A stretch of DNA of 64,000 nucleotides from Reyranellaceae bacterium (GCA_022844045.1 JALHMM010000007.1:1-64000); one strand, 5' to 3'; numbered from the stretch's first letter, positions 49,045 through 57,586 are shown. Numbers and translations are program-made. The notes: generated from the sequence alone by a model not told the origin.

Positions 49045-49521
49045 ATGCCGGCAACCGATTTCAGCTTCTCCGACATCAACGGCGCGGACCTGCCGATGAG
49101 CGGCTTCGCCGGCAAGCCGGTGCTGCTGGTCAACGTCGCCTCGGCCTGCGGGTTCACGCCGCAATATGCCGACCTGCAGAAGCTGCACGAGACCTACGGC
49201 CCGAAAGGCCTGGTCGTGCTGGGCGTGCCGTCGAACGATTTCGGTGCCCAGGAACCGGGCACTGAGCAGCAGATCCGCACCTTCTGCGAAACGCGCTTCG
49301 GCGTGACGTTTCCCATGACGGCGAAGCAGAAGGTGATCGGCGCATCGGCGCATCCACTCTATCGCTGGATCGCGGCCGAGCTCGGCGAGGGCGCGGCGCC
49401 ACGCTGGAACTTCCACAAGTACCTGATTGGCCGCGACGGCCAGTTGCTCGAGGCCTGGTCGAGCCGGGTCGGGCCGATGTCGAAGGAAGTGACCGGCGCG
49501 GTCGAGAAAGCGCTCGGTTGA
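49045..49521 (+). CDS. Glutathione peroxidase (Cys type)
   Basis: The 158 residues have the thioredoxin fold with tetrad residues Cys35 (NVASACGFTPQY), Gln69 (SNDFGAQEPGT) and Trp121 (RWNFHKYLIGRDG). The Cys-type bacterial enzymes often use thioredoxin as donor. GGAGC precedes the ATG, 31 bases after the molybdoenzyme gene, so the pair likely forms a redox unit. Confidence 0.93.
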   Translation: MPATDFSFSDINGADLPMSGFAGKPVLLVNVASACGFTPQYADLQKLHETYGPKGLVVLGVPSNDFGAQEPGTEQQIRTFCETRFGVTFPMTAKQKVIGASAHPLYRWIAAELGEGAAPRWNFHKYLIGRDGQLLEAWSSRVGPMSKEVTGAVEKALG

Positions 49522-49554
49522 TGGCTGCGCCGGCGTCACGCCGGCTCGGGAAGG

Positions 49555-50142
49555 CTACTCCTGCAGCGCGCGCTGGAAATTGGCGCGCGCGATCGGCTCG
49601 AAGCGCTGGCGGAAGTACGGTGTGTGGAAGACGTGCGCGCGCGTCAGCATCGAGCGATAGAACTCCTTGCGCGCCAGCTTGCAGGCATCGCCCGGTGGGT
49701 AGAGGTGGCGGAACTCGCGGTCGATGTCGGCACTGTGCCGCTGGAACTCCTCCCACGGCGCCGCCAGGCGCCACAGGTCGAGATCGCAGACGCGTTCGGC
49801 CGCGGCCGGTGGCGGTTCGCCATGCGTGGTGGCCTCGATGATCGCCGCGACGTCATTGACCATCCCATCACGCAGCGGGGCCATCTCGCCGTTGCGCGCC
49901 AGCCAAGCCACGGTGGCGCGCATCAGCAGCGCCGACAGAGTCTCGTTCGTGCCCTTGGGCGCGCCTGGCACATAGACGGCGTCGTGGAACAGGATCGCCA
50001 GCCGCTCGGTCTCGGTCAGGTCGGGCACATGCTCGGCGGCGAGCGCCAGCAGCTCGAGCACGTGACGCTCGTCGTGATAGGCGCGGTGCGGCTGGCGATG
50101 ATGCGACAGGGCCGCTTCCAGCAGGGGGTCTTTGGCGGGCAT
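49555..50142 (-). CDS. HD-superfamily predicted metal-dependent hydrolase
   Basis: The 195 residues show HHRQPHRAYHDERHVLELLA, then LAILFHDAVYVPGAPKGTNE, a His...HD...Asp metal-binding set. This is the small HD group of uncharacterised bacterial phosphohydrolases. The start could be ATG 50142 or ATG 50157; neither has a good SD. The upstream glycosylase gene is 35 bases away on the same strand. Confidence 0.82.
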   Translation of the reverse strand: MPAKDPLLEAALSHHRQPHRAYHDERHVLELLALAAEHVPDLTETERLAILFHDAVYVPGAPKGTNETLSALLMRATVAWLARNGEMAPLRDGMVNDVAAIIEATTHGEPPPAAAERVCDLDLWRLAAPWEEFQRHSADIDREFRHLYPPGDACKLARKEFYRSMLTRAHVFHTPYFRQRFEPIARANFQRALQE

Positions 50143-50177
50143 ATGAGGACGGAGCATACGTTGCCGAGGGCTCGACG

Positions 50178-50831
50178 TCAGCCGGCCATACGCGCCGCGA
50201 CGGATCGGAAAACGTCGTGGAACATGGCCTCGGTCAGCCGCCCCGTATTCGTATTGTAGCGCGAGCAGTGGTAGCTGTCGGCCAGCGCCAGGCCGTTGGG
50301 CAGATCGTGCAAGCGGTTGTGGATGAAGGGAAACTTGCCGGCCGGGCGCACCTGGAGCGCGCGGAGCACCTGGTCGTGTGCGCCTTTGCCCAGCGCCAGC
50401 AGCACCTCGAGCTTGGGCATGGTGGCGATCTCGCTGACCAGGAACGGCCGGCAATGGCCGAACTCCTGAGGCAACGGCTTGTTCTCGGGCGGCACGCAGC
50501 GCACCGCGTTGGCGATGCGGCAATCAAGCAACTCCAGCCCGTCGTTTGGATCGGCCCGGAAGGTCCCGCGCGCCAGGCCGAACTTCAGCAGAGTCGAATA
50601 GAGCAGGTCGCCGGCATAGTCGCCGGTGAAGGGCCGGCCGGTGCGATTGGCGCCGCGCAGGCCGGGCGCCAGGCCGACGATAAGCAGCCGCGCGGTGATC
50701 GGCCCGAAGGAGGGCACCGGCGCGTTGTGCCAGTCCGCGTGCTGGGCGCGGTGCACGTGGCGGAAATCGACCAGCCTGGGGCAGAGGGGGCAGTCGCGCG
50801 ACGGCGGGACGAAAGCGGCGGGGTCTGGCAC
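50178..50831 (-). CDS. Uracil-DNA glycosylase, family 5 (UdgB type)
   Basis: Removes uracil and related bases from DNA. The 217 residues carry the iron-sulfur cysteine motif CPLCPR, motif A IVGLAPGLRGANRTGRPFTG (lacking an Asp/Asn in the water-activating site as in family 5), RIANAVRCVPPENKPLPQEF, and motif B SYHCSRYNTNTGRLTEAMF. Start is uncertain: GTG 50831 is used here, whereas TTG 50849 lies within the T-tail of the preceding terminator. Confidence 0.88.
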   Translation of the reverse strand: MPDPAAFVPPSRDCPLCPRLVDFRHVHRAQHADWHNAPVPSFGPITARLLIVGLAPGLRGANRTGRPFTGDYAGDLLYSTLLKFGLARGTFRADPNDGLELLDCRIANAVRCVPPENKPLPQEFGHCRPFLVSEIATMPKLEVLLALGKGAHDQVLRALQVRPAGKFPFIHNRLHDLPNGLALADSYHCSRYNTNTGRLTEAMFHDVFRSVAARMAG

Positions 50832-50853
50832 AGCGCGGACATTAGGCAAAAGA

Positions 50854-50875
50854 GAAGGGGGCCGCAGCCCCCTTC
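50854..50875 (-). terminator. Intrinsic terminator of the NYN gene
   Basis: GAAGGGGGC and GCCCCCTTC form a perfect nine-base stem with loop TGCG (minus-strand reading), followed on the minus strand by TCTTTTG. It ends transcription from the NYN gene just before the glycosylase gene. Confidence 0.8.
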
Positions 50876-50898
50876 GTGGGTCGCATCGGAGAGCCGGC

Positions 50899-51516
50899 TC
50901 AGGCCGAGCGTACCATCTGGTCGTCGTCGGCCTCCACGTCGGGCCGCTGCATCGGGCCGCTCTGGCGGGCCGGGCGGTCGGCGGCGGAGCGCGCGATCAG
51001 CGGCGCCAGCTCTGCCAGCTCGATGAACTCGTCGGCCTGTCGGCGCAGCTCGTCGGCGACCATCGGCGGCGCCGACTTGATCGTGCTGACGACGGAGACA
51101 CGCAGGCCGCGGCGCTGCACGGCCTCGACCAGGCGGCGGAAATCGCCGTCGCCGGAGAACACCACGACGTGGTCGAGATGCTCGGCCATCTCCAGGACAT
51201 CGATGGCCAGCTCGATGTCCATGTTGCCCTTGATCTTGCGACGCCCCATGGCGTCGGTGAATTCCTTGGTCGGCTTGGTCACCATCGTGTAGCCGTTGTA
51301 GTCGAGCCAATCGACCAGCGGGCGGATGGGCGAGTATTCCTGATCCTCGACCAGCGCCGTGTAGTAGTAGGCGCGCACCAGCCGGCCGCGGTCGCGGAAG
51401 ACCTTCAGCAGCTTGCGGTAGTCGATGTCGAAGCCCAGGGCGCGAGCAGCGGAGTAGAGATTGGCACCGTCGATGAAGAGGGCGAGGCGCTCTTCGGGGT
51501 AGAAATGATTTTTCAT
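50899..51516 (-). CDS. NYN/PIN-like (LabA-type) nuclease-domain protein
   Basis: A 205-residue PIN-like nuclease. Acidic sites are LALFIDGANL (Asp16), KIKGNMDIELAIDVLEMA and VVVFSGDGDFRRLVEAVQRR, the NYN/LabA order. A short basic and acidic tail follows. It is thought to be an RNA nuclease; the role is unknown. ATG 51516 is preceded by AAGGAT; upstream in-frame codons do not belong. It is divergent from folK with a 224-base gap. Confidence 0.87.
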   Translation of the reverse strand: MKNHFYPEERLALFIDGANLYSAARALGFDIDYRKLLKVFRDRGRLVRAYYYTALVEDQEYSPIRPLVDWLDYNGYTMVTKPTKEFTDAMGRRKIKGNMDIELAIDVLEMAEHLDHVVVFSGDGDFRRLVEAVQRRGLRVSVVSTIKSAPPMVADELRRQADEFIELAELAPLIARSAADRPARQSGPMQRPDVEADDDQMVRSA

Positions 51517-51740
51517 CGCAACAATCCTTATGGTGCAGAGGGGCGATAATTCTTGGTTGGCTGGCCCGGCAGATGCCGGGTCGCCGACAATAGGAAACAA
51601 ACACAAACTACCACGGAGTGTACGTGAGTCAAAGGCGGGCGGCAAGATATTGACGTTTTGTCAAGGAAGGCCTGTCGAGTACTTCGTGGATTTTGGCGGC
51701 TCCTGGCCATAAACTCCTGTCACACCTTGGGAAATAATCT

Positions 51741-52244
51741 GTGAGTATCTACATCGGCTTGGGCGCGAACCTGCCACATCCCGAATTTGGTCCGCCGATT
51801 CGGACCCTGCGGCGCGCGCTCAGCAGCCTGAATGATCGCGGTGTACGGCTCGTACGGCGCTCGCCTTGGTACCGCACGGCGCCTGTGCCGGCGTCGGATC
51901 AGCCTTGGTATGTCAACGCCGTGGCGCAGGTCGCCACCGGCCTGGGACCCGACGCCCTGCTGGCCACGCTGCATGGCGTCGAGGACCTGTTCGGTCGCGT
52001 ACGATCCGTGCGCGATGCGCCGCGCTTGATCGATCTCGATTTGCTCGACTATAATTCGGCCCATAAAATATTTAATAATATAGGATTATCGATAATTCCT
52101 CATGTAAGACTTCAAGATAGGGCTTTCGTTCTGTTGCCGCTGCGCGATGTCGCGCCCAATTGGCATCATCCGCTTACCGGCGCCTCGATCGACGCGCTGA
52201 TCGCCGCCCTGCCGCCGGGCCAGATGGCTGAGCGCCTGCCGTGA
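51741..52244 (+). CDS. folK: 2-amino-4-hydroxy-6-hydroxymethyldihydropteridine diphosphokinase
   Basis: Adds pyrophosphate to the pterin in folate synthesis. The 167 residues contain IYIGLGANLPHPEFGP, WYRTAPVPASDQPWYVNAV and DAPRLIDLDLLDYN followed by DRAFVLLPLRDVAPNWHHPL, the ordered HPPK motifs. GTG start 51741, no strong SD. A segment at 52062-52120 is only 24 percent GC (14 of 59 bases) and uses AT-rich codons, unlike the rest of the gene, yet stays in frame. The upstream gap to the NYN gene holds the inverted repeat TTGAC-GTTTT-GTCAA at 51650-51664. Confidence 0.9.
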   Translation: MSIYIGLGANLPHPEFGPPIRTLRRALSSLNDRGVRLVRRSPWYRTAPVPASDQPWYVNAVAQVATGLGPDALLATLHGVEDLFGRVRSVRDAPRLIDLDLLDYNSAHKIFNNIGLSIIPHVRLQDRAFVLLPLRDVAPNWHHPLTGASIDALIAALPPGQMAERLP

Positions 52245-52324
52245 GCCCCTCCCGAGAATCCTTGCCATTCGGGGCCGGCGCCGGTATCACCGCGCTCCCC
52301 CGTTTCCCGTGATGGAGGCCCAGC

Positions 52325-52693
52325 GTGGCGCGCGTCACTGTTGAAGATTGCATCGTCCAAGTGCCCAACCGGTTCGATCTCGTCATGCTGGCAGCCCAGC
52401 GGGCGCGCGACATCTCGGCCGGTGCGCCGTTGATGCTCGACCGCGACCGCGACAAGAACCCGGTCGTCGCCCTGCGCGAGATCGCCGAGAAGAAGATGCA
52501 GCTCGAAGTGCTGCGCGAGTCGATCGTCAAGGGCCTGCAGAAGCACTCCGACATCGACCGTCCGGAGGAGGGCGGCGAGATGCTCGAGCTCGAGCAGGAG
52601 CTGGCAGCGACCTTGGCGCAGCAGGGCGCCGAGGCGTCCCAGCCGCGCGCCCTGCCGGGCGCCGACGAATACGACGACACCGATCAGCCGTAG
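52325..52693 (+). CDS. rpoZ: RNA polymerase omega subunit
   Basis: Small subunit that helps beta-prime fold and binds ppGpp in proteobacteria. The 122 residues show [20 protein letters not shown] and [13 protein letters not shown] (residues 22-34), [11 protein letters not shown], then an acidic glutamine-rich tail. GTG start 52325. Its location upstream of rsh is the standard alphaproteobacterial order, fitting joint control of transcription by ppGpp. Confidence 0.97.
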   Translation: MARVTVEDCIVQVPNRFDLVMLAAQRARDISAGAPLMLDRDRDKNPVVALREIAEKKMQLEVLRESIVKGLQKHSDIDRPEEGGEMLELEQELAATLAQQGAEASQPRALPGADEYDDTDQP

Positions 52694-52720
52694 GACATCC
52701 GACGTCCTTCGCCGACAAAC

Positions 52721-52755
52721 GCGCCGGTCGACCCTGTCGACCGGCGCTTTGCTTT
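52721..52755 (+). terminator. Intrinsic terminator of rpoZ
   Basis: GCGCCGGTCGAC (52721-52732) and GTCGACCGGCGC (52736-52747) form a perfect 12-base stem with loop CCT, then TTTGCTTT. It lies 28 bases after the rpoZ stop and should separate rpoZ from rsh. Confidence 0.9.
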
Positions 52756-52813
52756 AGGGGCTTCGCCTTCCTCCGGATGAAAAGGCGGCGCGAAGCGCCT
52801 GATGGGCGATACC

Positions 52814-53494
52814 TCACTGGCTGAGGCGTTCGGCGTCGACATCCCCCTTCGCCAACCGAGCGAGGGAATGGGTCGCAAGGTGATCCGACACCGCCTGCAA
52901 TCCCGCTAGCGGCCGTCCAGCGGCGCCGGCCTGGCAGACGGCGTCGATCGCCGGCAGTACGTCGCGTTCCAGGTTGTGGCCTTCGACCAGCCAGCGCGCC
53001 ATCCAGCGCTCGAGGTCGGCCGGTGGCCCGCCCGGCCAGCCCTTGCCCAAGTGCCGACGGATCGCTTTGCGCCATCGCGATGACACCCTGACGCCGTCGG
53101 CAGTGCGTGGTGCGACCGGCTGAGACGGCGGCGATGCCACAGGCTCAACCGGCACGGGTTTGGCGGGATCGGCCGGATAGCGGTGCCGCGCCCGGCGGCT
53201 GACCCGCTGGATCTGCTCCCAGTGGATCACCGACAGGTAGTCCCGGCCCTCGACGGTGAAGATGCGCGCCAGCCCGTGCGCCACCAGTTCGTCGATCAGG
53301 ACGCGTATCGCGTCATCGCCGATCGCGTCGCCGGGAAACACCTGCATGCGGATGGTGCGCGGACGTAACGGCTGTATGCCGTGATCATCGGCGAAGTTCC
53401 ACAGGCCAAGAAACAACAAGCGAGCCGTCATCGAGCAGTCGATGACGGCCTCCCAGGTCCAGAAGTCTGTTGGCAGGGTCCTGTCGCGGGACAT
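52814..53494 (-). CDS. Orphan protein with a phage-replication-like N-terminal domain
   Basis: The 226 residues begin MSRDRTLPTDFWTWEAVIDC, then MTARLLFLGLWNFADDHGIQ and VEGRDYLSVIHWEQIQRVS. This N-terminal domain resembles the winged-helix region of phage replication/DnaT-type proteins that begin with a Trp-rich helix. A proline-rich linker (about 120-150) leads to a short helical C domain. It is antisense to rpoZ and rsh and alone, with no other phage genes. GGAG eight bases before ATG 53494. No function is claimed. Confidence 0.7.
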   Translation of the reverse strand: MSRDRTLPTDFWTWEAVIDCSMTARLLFLGLWNFADDHGIQPLRPRTIRMQVFPGDAIGDDAIRVLIDELVAHGLARIFTVEGRDYLSVIHWEQIQRVSRRARHRYPADPAKPVPVEPVASPPSQPVAPRTADGVRVSSRWRKAIRRHLGKGWPGGPPADLERWMARWLVEGHNLERDVLPAIDAVCQAGAAGRPLAGLQAVSDHLATHSLARLAKGDVDAERLSQ

Positions 53495-53750
53495 GGCGAG
53501 GCTCCATCGGAATGACTGGAGCAGGTGTACAGAAAGGTTTCGCCGTCTTCCATTTCCGCAGCTACGGGCGGCGAATCGGGGCATCCGATGCTTGTGGCTC
53601 AGGCCTTTCCCTTACCGCTACGGCTGTCGCGAGAGGCTGGGCGCGCGCCACTTCAGTGACGCGATCCGAGTTTCTTGAGAGCCATAGGCGATAGTCCAAT
53701 GACTTCGGCAGCAGGGAGAACCGGCAACTCGTGGCGATCCCGCGCCGCAG

Positions 53751-53762
53751 CGACTATAGTCG
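53751..53762 (+). promoter_or_regulatory. Palindrome over a -10-like box just before rsh
   Basis: CGACTATAGTCG is a perfect 12-base palindrome ending four bases before the rsh ATG (53767). Its centre TATAGT (53755-53760) would put the transcript start near the ATG itself. The -35 is poor (TGGCGA). Confidence 0.4.
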
Positions 53763-53766
53763 ACGC

Positions 53767-55956
53767 ATGATTCGCCAGTTCGAGCTGGTAGAGCGCGTCA
53801 AAGCCTACGATCCTGCCGCCGACGAGGATCTGCTGAACCGCGCCTATGTCTATGGCCTGCGCAAGCACGGCGCTCAGAAGCGCGCCTCGGGCGATCCCTA
53901 TTTCTCGCATCCCCTGGAGGTCGCCGGCATCCTCACCGACATGCGGCTCGACAGCGCCTCGATCGTCACCGCGCTGCTGCACGACACGGTCGAGGACACC
54001 GACGCCACCCTGGAGGAGATCGAGCAGCTCTTCGGTCCCAAGATCGCCAAGCTGGTCGATGGCGTCACCAAGCTGTCGCGTCTTGAGCTGCAATCGGATC
54101 GCACCAAGCAGGCGGAGAATTTCCGCAAGCTGGTGCTGGCGATGTCCGACGACATCCGCGTGCTGCTGGTCAAGCTGGCCGATCGGCTGCACAACATGGA
54201 GACCTTGCATTTCATCAAGGATCCCGAGCGTCGCCGCAGGATCGCGCGCGAGACCATGGACATCTACGCGCCGCTCGCCTCGCGCATCGGCATGGAGCGG
54301 GTCAAGGACCGGCTCGAGGACATGGCTTTTGCCGAGCTCAACACCGAGGGCCGGCAATCGGTGGTGGCGCGGCTCGACTTCCTGCGCGAGCAGGGCCGCA
54401 GCGCCGTGCCGCGCATCACCGCCGAGCTCACGGCGACCTTGAAGGAGCAGGGGCTGGCGCAGGTCGAGGTCAACGGCCGCGAAAAGTCGCCCTACTCGAT
54501 CTGGCGCAAGATGCAGCGCAAGAACGTCTCGTTCGAGCAGCTCTCCGATATCATGGCCTTCCGCGTCATCGTCGACACCGTGGGCGAATGCTACCAGGCG
54601 CTGGGCGCGATCCATGGTCGTTATCGCGTCGTGCCGGATCGCTTCAAGGACTATCTCTCGCTGCCCAAGCCCAATGGCTATCGCTCGCTGCACACCGGCG
54701 TGCTGGGACCGCTGAACCATCGCATCGAGATCCAGATCCGCACTCGCGAGATGCACGACCAGGCCGAGCACGGCGTGGCCGCACACTGGATCTACAAAGA
54801 CGGCGACAGCCACACCGAGGGCCGTCAGTATCGCTGGCTGCGCGAGTTGCTGGAGATCCTCGACAAGGCCTCGGGTCCGGAGGAGTTCCTCGAGCACACC
54901 AAGCTCGAGATGTTCCAGGACCAGGTGTTCTGCTTCACGCCCAAGGGCGAGCTGATCACCCTGCCGCGCGGCTCGACGCCGATCGATTTCGCCTACGCCG
55001 TGCACTCGCAGATCGGCGACACCTGTGTTGGCGCGAAGGTCAACGGCCGCATCGTCCCGCTGCGCCACGAATTGCGTAACGGCGATCAGGTCGAGATCTC
55101 GACCTCCAAGGCGCAGACGCCGTCGCCGGAATGGGAACGCTTCGTCGTCACCGGCAAGGCCAAGGCGGCGATCCGCCGGTTCGTACGCACGCGCCAGCGC
55201 GAGCAGTATCTCAGCCTCGGCAAGTCGATGCTGTCGCGCGCCTTCACCGACAGCGGCGAGGCGCAGACCGAGAAGGGCCTGCAGGGCGTGCTGGCCAACT
55301 TCAAGCAGGCCAGCATCGAGGACCTGCACGCCGCGATCGGCGCCGGCCTGGTGCCGGCGCGCGAAGTCGTCATGGCTGTCTATCCCGGCCTCAAGACCCA
55401 GCGCACGCGCGGTGGCGCCGGCGCTGGCGCCGATGTCGTGCCGCTGGCCCGTGCCCGTGCCCGGCTACGCGACAGTGGCGACAGCGGTGCCGACGGCAAG
55501 GGCGCGGCGATCGCGATTCGCGGCCTGATCCCCGGCATGGCGGTGCACTTCGCGCGCTGCTGTCACCCACTGCCGGGCGATCGCATCGTCGGCATCATCA
55601 CCACAGGCAAGGGCGTGACGATCCACACCATCGACTGCGAGACCCTGGAGAGCTTCGCCGACACGCCCGAGCGCTGGATCGATGTCGGCTGGCAGGCCGG
55701 CGGTGAGAGCGTCGGCAAGTATGTTGGCCGCCTGAAGATCACGGTGGCCAACCAGCCCGGCACCTTGTCGAGCATGACCACGGTGATCGCCAAGAACGAC
55801 GGCAACATCAACAACCTGAAGATCGTCAACCGCTCGCTCGACTTCTTCGACATGATCGTCGACATCGAGGTCAACGACGTGCGCCACCTGGCGGAGATCA
55901 CCGCGGCGCTGCGCGCGACGCCGGTGATCAACGCGGTGGAGCGGGCAAGGATGTAA
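53767..55956 (+). CDS. rsh: Bifunctional (p)ppGpp synthetase/hydrolase of the Rsh type
   Basis: Makes and degrades the stringent-response alarmone. The 729 residues contain an HD hydrolase domain (FSHPLEVAGIL; LLHDTVEDT with His72, Asp73), a synthetase domain (YSIWRKMQRKN and RFKDYLSLPKPNGYRSLHTG; the RFKD at 292-295 is the bifunctional, RelA/SpoT-type signature), a TGS domain (CFTPKGELITLPRGSTPIDF), a zinc-finger-like region with VHFARCCHPLPGD, and a C-terminal ACT domain. ATG 53767 lacks an SD; GTG 53731 has one but adds non-family residues. Confidence 0.96.
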   Translation: MIRQFELVERVKAYDPAADEDLLNRAYVYGLRKHGAQKRASGDPYFSHPLEVAGILTDMRLDSASIVTALLHDTVEDTDATLEEIEQLFGPKIAKLVDGVTKLSRLELQSDRTKQAENFRKLVLAMSDDIRVLLVKLADRLHNMETLHFIKDPERRRRIARETMDIYAPLASRIGMERVKDRLEDMAFAELNTEGRQSVVARLDFLREQGRSAVPRITAELTATLKEQGLAQVEVNGREKSPYSIWRKMQRKNVSFEQLSDIMAFRVIVDTVGECYQALGAIHGRYRVVPDRFKDYLSLPKPNGYRSLHTGVLGPLNHRIEIQIRTREMHDQAEHGVAAHWIYKDGDSHTEGRQYRWLRELLEILDKASGPEEFLEHTKLEMFQDQVFCFTPKGELITLPRGSTPIDFAYAVHSQIGDTCVGAKVNGRIVPLRHELRNGDQVEISTSKAQTPSPEWERFVVTGKAKAAIRRFVRTRQREQYLSLGKSMLSRAFTDSGEAQTEKGLQGVLANFKQASIEDLHAAIGAGLVPAREVVMAVYPGLKTQRTRGGAGAGADVVPLARARARLRDSGDSGADGKGAAIAIRGLIPGMAVHFARCCHPLPGDRIVGIITTGKGVTIHTIDCETLESFADTPERWIDVGWQAGGESVGKYVGRLKITVANQPGTLSSMTTVIAKNDGNINNLKIVNRSLDFFDMIVDIEVNDVRHLAEITAALRATPVINAVERARM

Positions 55957-55994
55957 GCTGGTCAGCCTCAGTCTTCAGCCGACGACCGCACTGC

Positions 55995-56279
55995 TCAAGC
56001 GTCGTGTATCGCGTACTGTATTACTCTGTCGCACTTGGCTTCCAATGAAGGAAGCGACTGAAGATTCGAGATCCAGCCTTCGAGGAATCCTAGGGTGATA
56101 TCTATCTCAAGGAGATAGTCCAAGCCCTGCCTCATCGCCTCGTCCGGAAGTCCGCCAGTCTCCGGTTCGCTAGCGACGACTGCGAGAGCACCTCTCATCC
56201 AAGGCTTGCGCACATAGATGGTGTGAGATGGATCGAAGCTATCCAATCTCGCAATGACATCGATCAACGTCATGGCCAT
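55995..56279 (-). CDS. Small orphan protein (about 94 aa), possibly DUF7716-like
   Basis: MAMTLIDVIARLDSFDPSHT starts this protein, followed by IYVRKPWMRGALAVVASEPE and GGLPDEAMRQGLDYLLEIDI. I recall a DUF (DUF7716) with a similar TIYxxPW and 'EPE-GGLP' pattern, but cannot verify it. No membrane or signal segment. Its codons are less GC-rich than the neighbouring genes. Start 56279 or 56273 are equally possible; it lies antisense between rsh and pdxJ. Confidence 0.6.
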   Translation of the reverse strand: MAMTLIDVIARLDSFDPSHTIYVRKPWMRGALAVVASEPETGGLPDEAMRQGLDYLLEIDITLGFLEGWISNLQSLPSLEAKCDRVIQYAIHDA

Positions 56280-56412
56280 GGAGTCGGTCGCCTCTTGCTG
56301 TCGGATGCCACGCCCAGCTGCAGTATACTTCAACAATGCGGACAATCTGCCGGCGGACGCTGAACCGGCGCGCCCGTAACATCGCTGCGTCTATCAACCT
56401 GCCGGGCAATCC

Positions 56413-57159
56413 ATGACCGCCGTTCATCAGCGCCTCGGGATCAACGTCGATCATGTCGCGACCGTGCGCAACGCGCGCGGCGGCAACAATCCTGATCCCG
56501 TGCGCGCGGCGCTGCTGGCCAAGGAGGCGGGGGCCGACGGCATCACGGCGCATTTGCGCGAGGATCGTCGGCACATCATCGACGGTGATATCGGTCGGCT
56601 GGTAAACGAGGTCGCGCTGCCGCTGAACTTCGAGATGGCGGCGACCGAGGAGATGATGGCGATCGCGCTGAAGCACAGGCCGCACGCCGCCTGCATCGTG
56701 CCGGAGAAGCGCGAGGAGCGCACGACCGAGGGCGGGCTCGACGCCGTGGGCCAGCACAACCACCTCAAGCCGATGGTGTCGCGGCTGCGCGACGCTGGCA
56801 TCCGCGTCTCGTTGTTCATCGAGGCTGATCCGCGGCAGCTCGAGGCGGCGGTGTCGCTGGGCGCGCCGGTGGTCGAGCTGCATACCGGCCGCTATTGCGA
56901 GATCGAGGGCGCCGCGCGCGCGGCCGAGCTGGCGCGCATCCAGAAGGCGGCAGCGCTGTGCGAGTCGCTCGGCCTGGAGTGTCATGCCGGGCATGGGCTG
57001 AATTACGAGAACGTCGCGCCGATCTCGGCCATCGCCAATGTGCGCGAGCTCAACATCGGCCATTTCCTGGTCGGCGAGGCGATCTTTATCGGCTTCGATC
57101 AGGCGATCCGCGAGATGCGCCGGATCATGGATGCGGCGCGCGGGGTGGCGAAAGCCTGA
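56413..57159 (+). CDS. pdxJ: Pyridoxine 5'-phosphate synthase
   Basis: Condenses 1-deoxyxylulose 5-phosphate with 3-amino-2-oxopropyl phosphate to PNP, the last ring-closing step of vitamin B6 synthesis. The 248-residue TIM barrel shows [54 protein letters not shown] and [19 protein letters not shown], all family signatures, including the ligands His and Glu of the active site. Followed by acpS after 21 bases. Confidence 0.97.
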   Translation: MTAVHQRLGINVDHVATVRNARGGNNPDPVRAALLAKEAGADGITAHLREDRRHIIDGDIGRLVNEVALPLNFEMAATEEMMAIALKHRPHAACIVPEKREERTTEGGLDAVGQHNHLKPMVSRLRDAGIRVSLFIEADPRQLEAAVSLGAPVVELHTGRYCEIEGAARAAELARIQKAAALCESLGLECHAGHGLNYENVAPISAIANVRELNIGHFLVGEAIFIGFDQAIREMRRIMDAARGVAKA

Positions 57160-57180
57160 GCTTCGCGCTATGGGCGGGGC

Positions 57181-57579
57181 ATGATCATCGGCATCGGCAG
57201 CGACCTGATCGACATCCGCCGCATCGAGAAGAGCCTGGAGCGCTTCGGCGATCGCTTCACGCACCGGGTGTTCACCGATATCGAGCGGGCGAAGTCGGAC
57301 GGGCGGGCGATGCGTGCGGCGAGCTACGCCAAGCGCTTCGCCGTCAAGGAGGCTTGCTCCAAGGCCCTGGGCACCGGATTCCGCCGGGGTGTCTTCTGGC
57401 GCGATATGGGGGTGGTCAACCAGCGCGGCGGCAAGCCCACCGTCGTCATGACCGGCGGCGCGCTGGCTCGGCTGCAGGAGATCACGCCCGCGGGTATGCG
57501 GGCCGAGGTCCACGTCACCATCACCGATGATGGGCCATTGGCCCAGGCCTTCGTGATCATCGAGGCCCTGCCGGCCTGA
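57181..57579 (+). CDS. acpS: Holo-[acyl-carrier-protein] synthase
   Basis: Attaches 4'-phosphopantetheine from CoA to apo-ACP. The 132 residues begin [20 protein letters not shown] with the Asp of the Mg2+ site and contain [20 protein letters not shown], the second metal/CoA motif with Glu and Lys. Length is standard. GGGCGGGG precedes the ATG. pdxJ-acpS-lepB is the conserved order. Confidence 0.96.
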   Translation: MIIGIGSDLIDIRRIEKSLERFGDRFTHRVFTDIERAKSDGRAMRAASYAKRFAVKEACSKALGTGFRRGVFWRDMGVVNQRGGKPTVVMTGGALARLQEITPAGMRAEVHVTITDDGPLAQAFVIIEALPA

Positions 57580-57586
57580 CCTCTTG

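Noticed and set aside
51530-51712. 60-codon open frames on both strands in the NYN-folK gap
   Set aside because: No SD and no recognisable sequence. The gap holds an inverted repeat TTGAC-N5-GTCAA (51650-51664) but no convincing promoter boxes.
52756-52860. Possible degenerate palindromic repeat after rpoZ (contains GTCGACATCCCCCTTCG and GGCGC-GAA-GCGCC)
   Set aside because: Fragments recall family A but the ends and inverted core are missing; I could not align it well enough to call a copy.
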